Under the pieces are notes generated by a model. The model made no database searches. It had not been told where the DNA came from and worked only from the letters and a program-made list of their open reading frames with translations. Positions 7,065 through 7,547 of a stretch of DNA of 7,547 bases are shown here, piece after piece (position 1 is the first letter of the stretch; the number at the start of each line of letters is the position of its first letter). The DNA lies in contig SBHH01000037.1 of NCBI GenBank assembly GCA_006226265.1, positions 1 through 7,547 of the forward strand, written 5' to 3'. The position numbers were made by a program, and so were the translations under genes. Origin of the DNA: Alphaproteobacteria bacterium (GTDB lineage Bacteria > Pseudomonadota > Alphaproteobacteria > Sneathiellales > Sneathiellaceae).

Positions 7065-7547
7065 ATGGCCCTGTTATTCAAGAGCAATATTGACCGTCCG
7101 GACTGGTGGCGCCGGGAACTCAATAAATATATCCCCGAACTTGAAGTCCGCATCTGGCCCGACATTGGCGATCCGGACGAGATTGACTATGCGCTTTGCT
7201 GGAAAATGCCGCATGGGGAGCTTGCAAAGCTCAAAAACCTGAAGGCCGTCTATTCGCTTGGCGCCGGGGTCGATCATCTGTTGGCCGATCCGGACTTCCC
7301 GCGCCATCTGCCTTTCTCCCGCGTGGTGGACCAGAACCTGACGGGCCGCATGACCGAATATGTGGTGCAGCATGTGCTCAACCATCACCGGTTCCAGCAT
7401 ATCTATGACGAGCATCAGCGCAATCATCTCTGGAAGGAGCAGTTCGCCCCCTTCGCGTCGGAGCGTAAAGTCGGCATCCTCGGGATGGGAGAACTTGGCG
7501 GCGGGGCCGCGCGGGCGCTCAATTTTCTCAAATTCGACGTTGCAGGC
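7065..7547 (+). CDS. ghrA: GhrA-like D-2-hydroxyacid dehydrogenase, 3'-truncated by window edge
   Basis: The N-terminal 161 residues of an NAD(P)H-dependent 2-hydroxyacid dehydrogenase, most like glyoxylate/hydroxypyruvate reductase A (about 312 residues in E. coli, so roughly half is present). The ATG at 7065 has GGAG at 7054-7057, 7 nt upstream. Visible blocks are DYALCWKMP (41-49), LKAVYSLGAGVD (59-70, including the substrate-binding loop), MTEYVVQHVL (96-105), a Trp at 123 and the Rossmann nucleotide-binding motif GILGMGELG (137-145). The catalytic Arg, Glu and His lie beyond the window and cannot be checked. Family enzymes reduce glyoxylate and hydroxypyruvate to glycolate and glycerate, but substrates vary, so the symbol is provisional. 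It lies 29 nt after yejF on the same strand, which suggests co-transcription with the transporter. Confidence 0.88.
   Translation, partial: MALLFKSNIDRPDWWRRELNKYIPELEVRIWPDIGDPDEIDYALCWKMPHGELAKLKNLKAVYSLGAGVDHLLADPDFPRHLPFSRVVDQNLTGRMTEYVVQHVLNHHRFQHIYDEHQRNHLWKEQFAPFASERKVGILGMGELGGGAARALNFLKFDVAG

Noticed and set aside
7074..7427. A minus-strand open frame opposite the dehydrogenase gene.
   Set aside because: The + strand encodes clear GhrA-family blocks across this span; the antisense product shows no recognisable feature.

Overview
The window looks like part of an alphaproteobacterial chromosome. G/C-rich third codon positions and avoidance of TTA, CTA and TCA codons suggest this, as does the resemblance of the proteins to the YejABEF family. 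I cannot name a genus. All six genes lie on the + strand and are packed as one apparent operon. Gaps are 21, 28, 2 and 29 nt, with one 1-nt stop/start overlap. Neither a convincing promoter nor a terminator is visible, so the transcription unit probably starts before the window and continues past it.

Layout: (1) bases 2-1372, the C-terminal three quarters of a YejA-type family 5 solute-binding protein, cut by the left edge. (2) 1394-3244, a complete second YejA-like binding protein with its own Sec signal peptide. (3) 3273-4385, YejB permease, starting at TTG. (4) 4388-5413, YejE permease. (5) 5413-7035, YejF, a double-domain ABC ATPase. (6) 7065-7547, the N-terminal half of a GhrA-like D-2-hydroxyacid dehydrogenase, cut by the right edge. 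No gene-free stretch exceeds 29 nt.

How they work together: either binding protein could capture a peptide-type ligand in the periplasm and deliver it to the YejB/YejE channel, with YejF supplying ATP hydrolysis at the cytoplasmic face. Known roles of Yej systems include uptake of microcin C and related peptides, defence against antimicrobial peptides and, in some Alphaproteobacteria, muropeptide import for cell-wall recycling. The main point of interest is two divergent binding proteins in front of one permease/ATPase set, which suggests two ligand classes. The linked hydroxyacid dehydrogenase may be a metabolic clue. I see no CRISPR array, insertion sequence, tRNA, rRNA or phage signature, and most of the window is an ordinary, well-conserved transporter operon.
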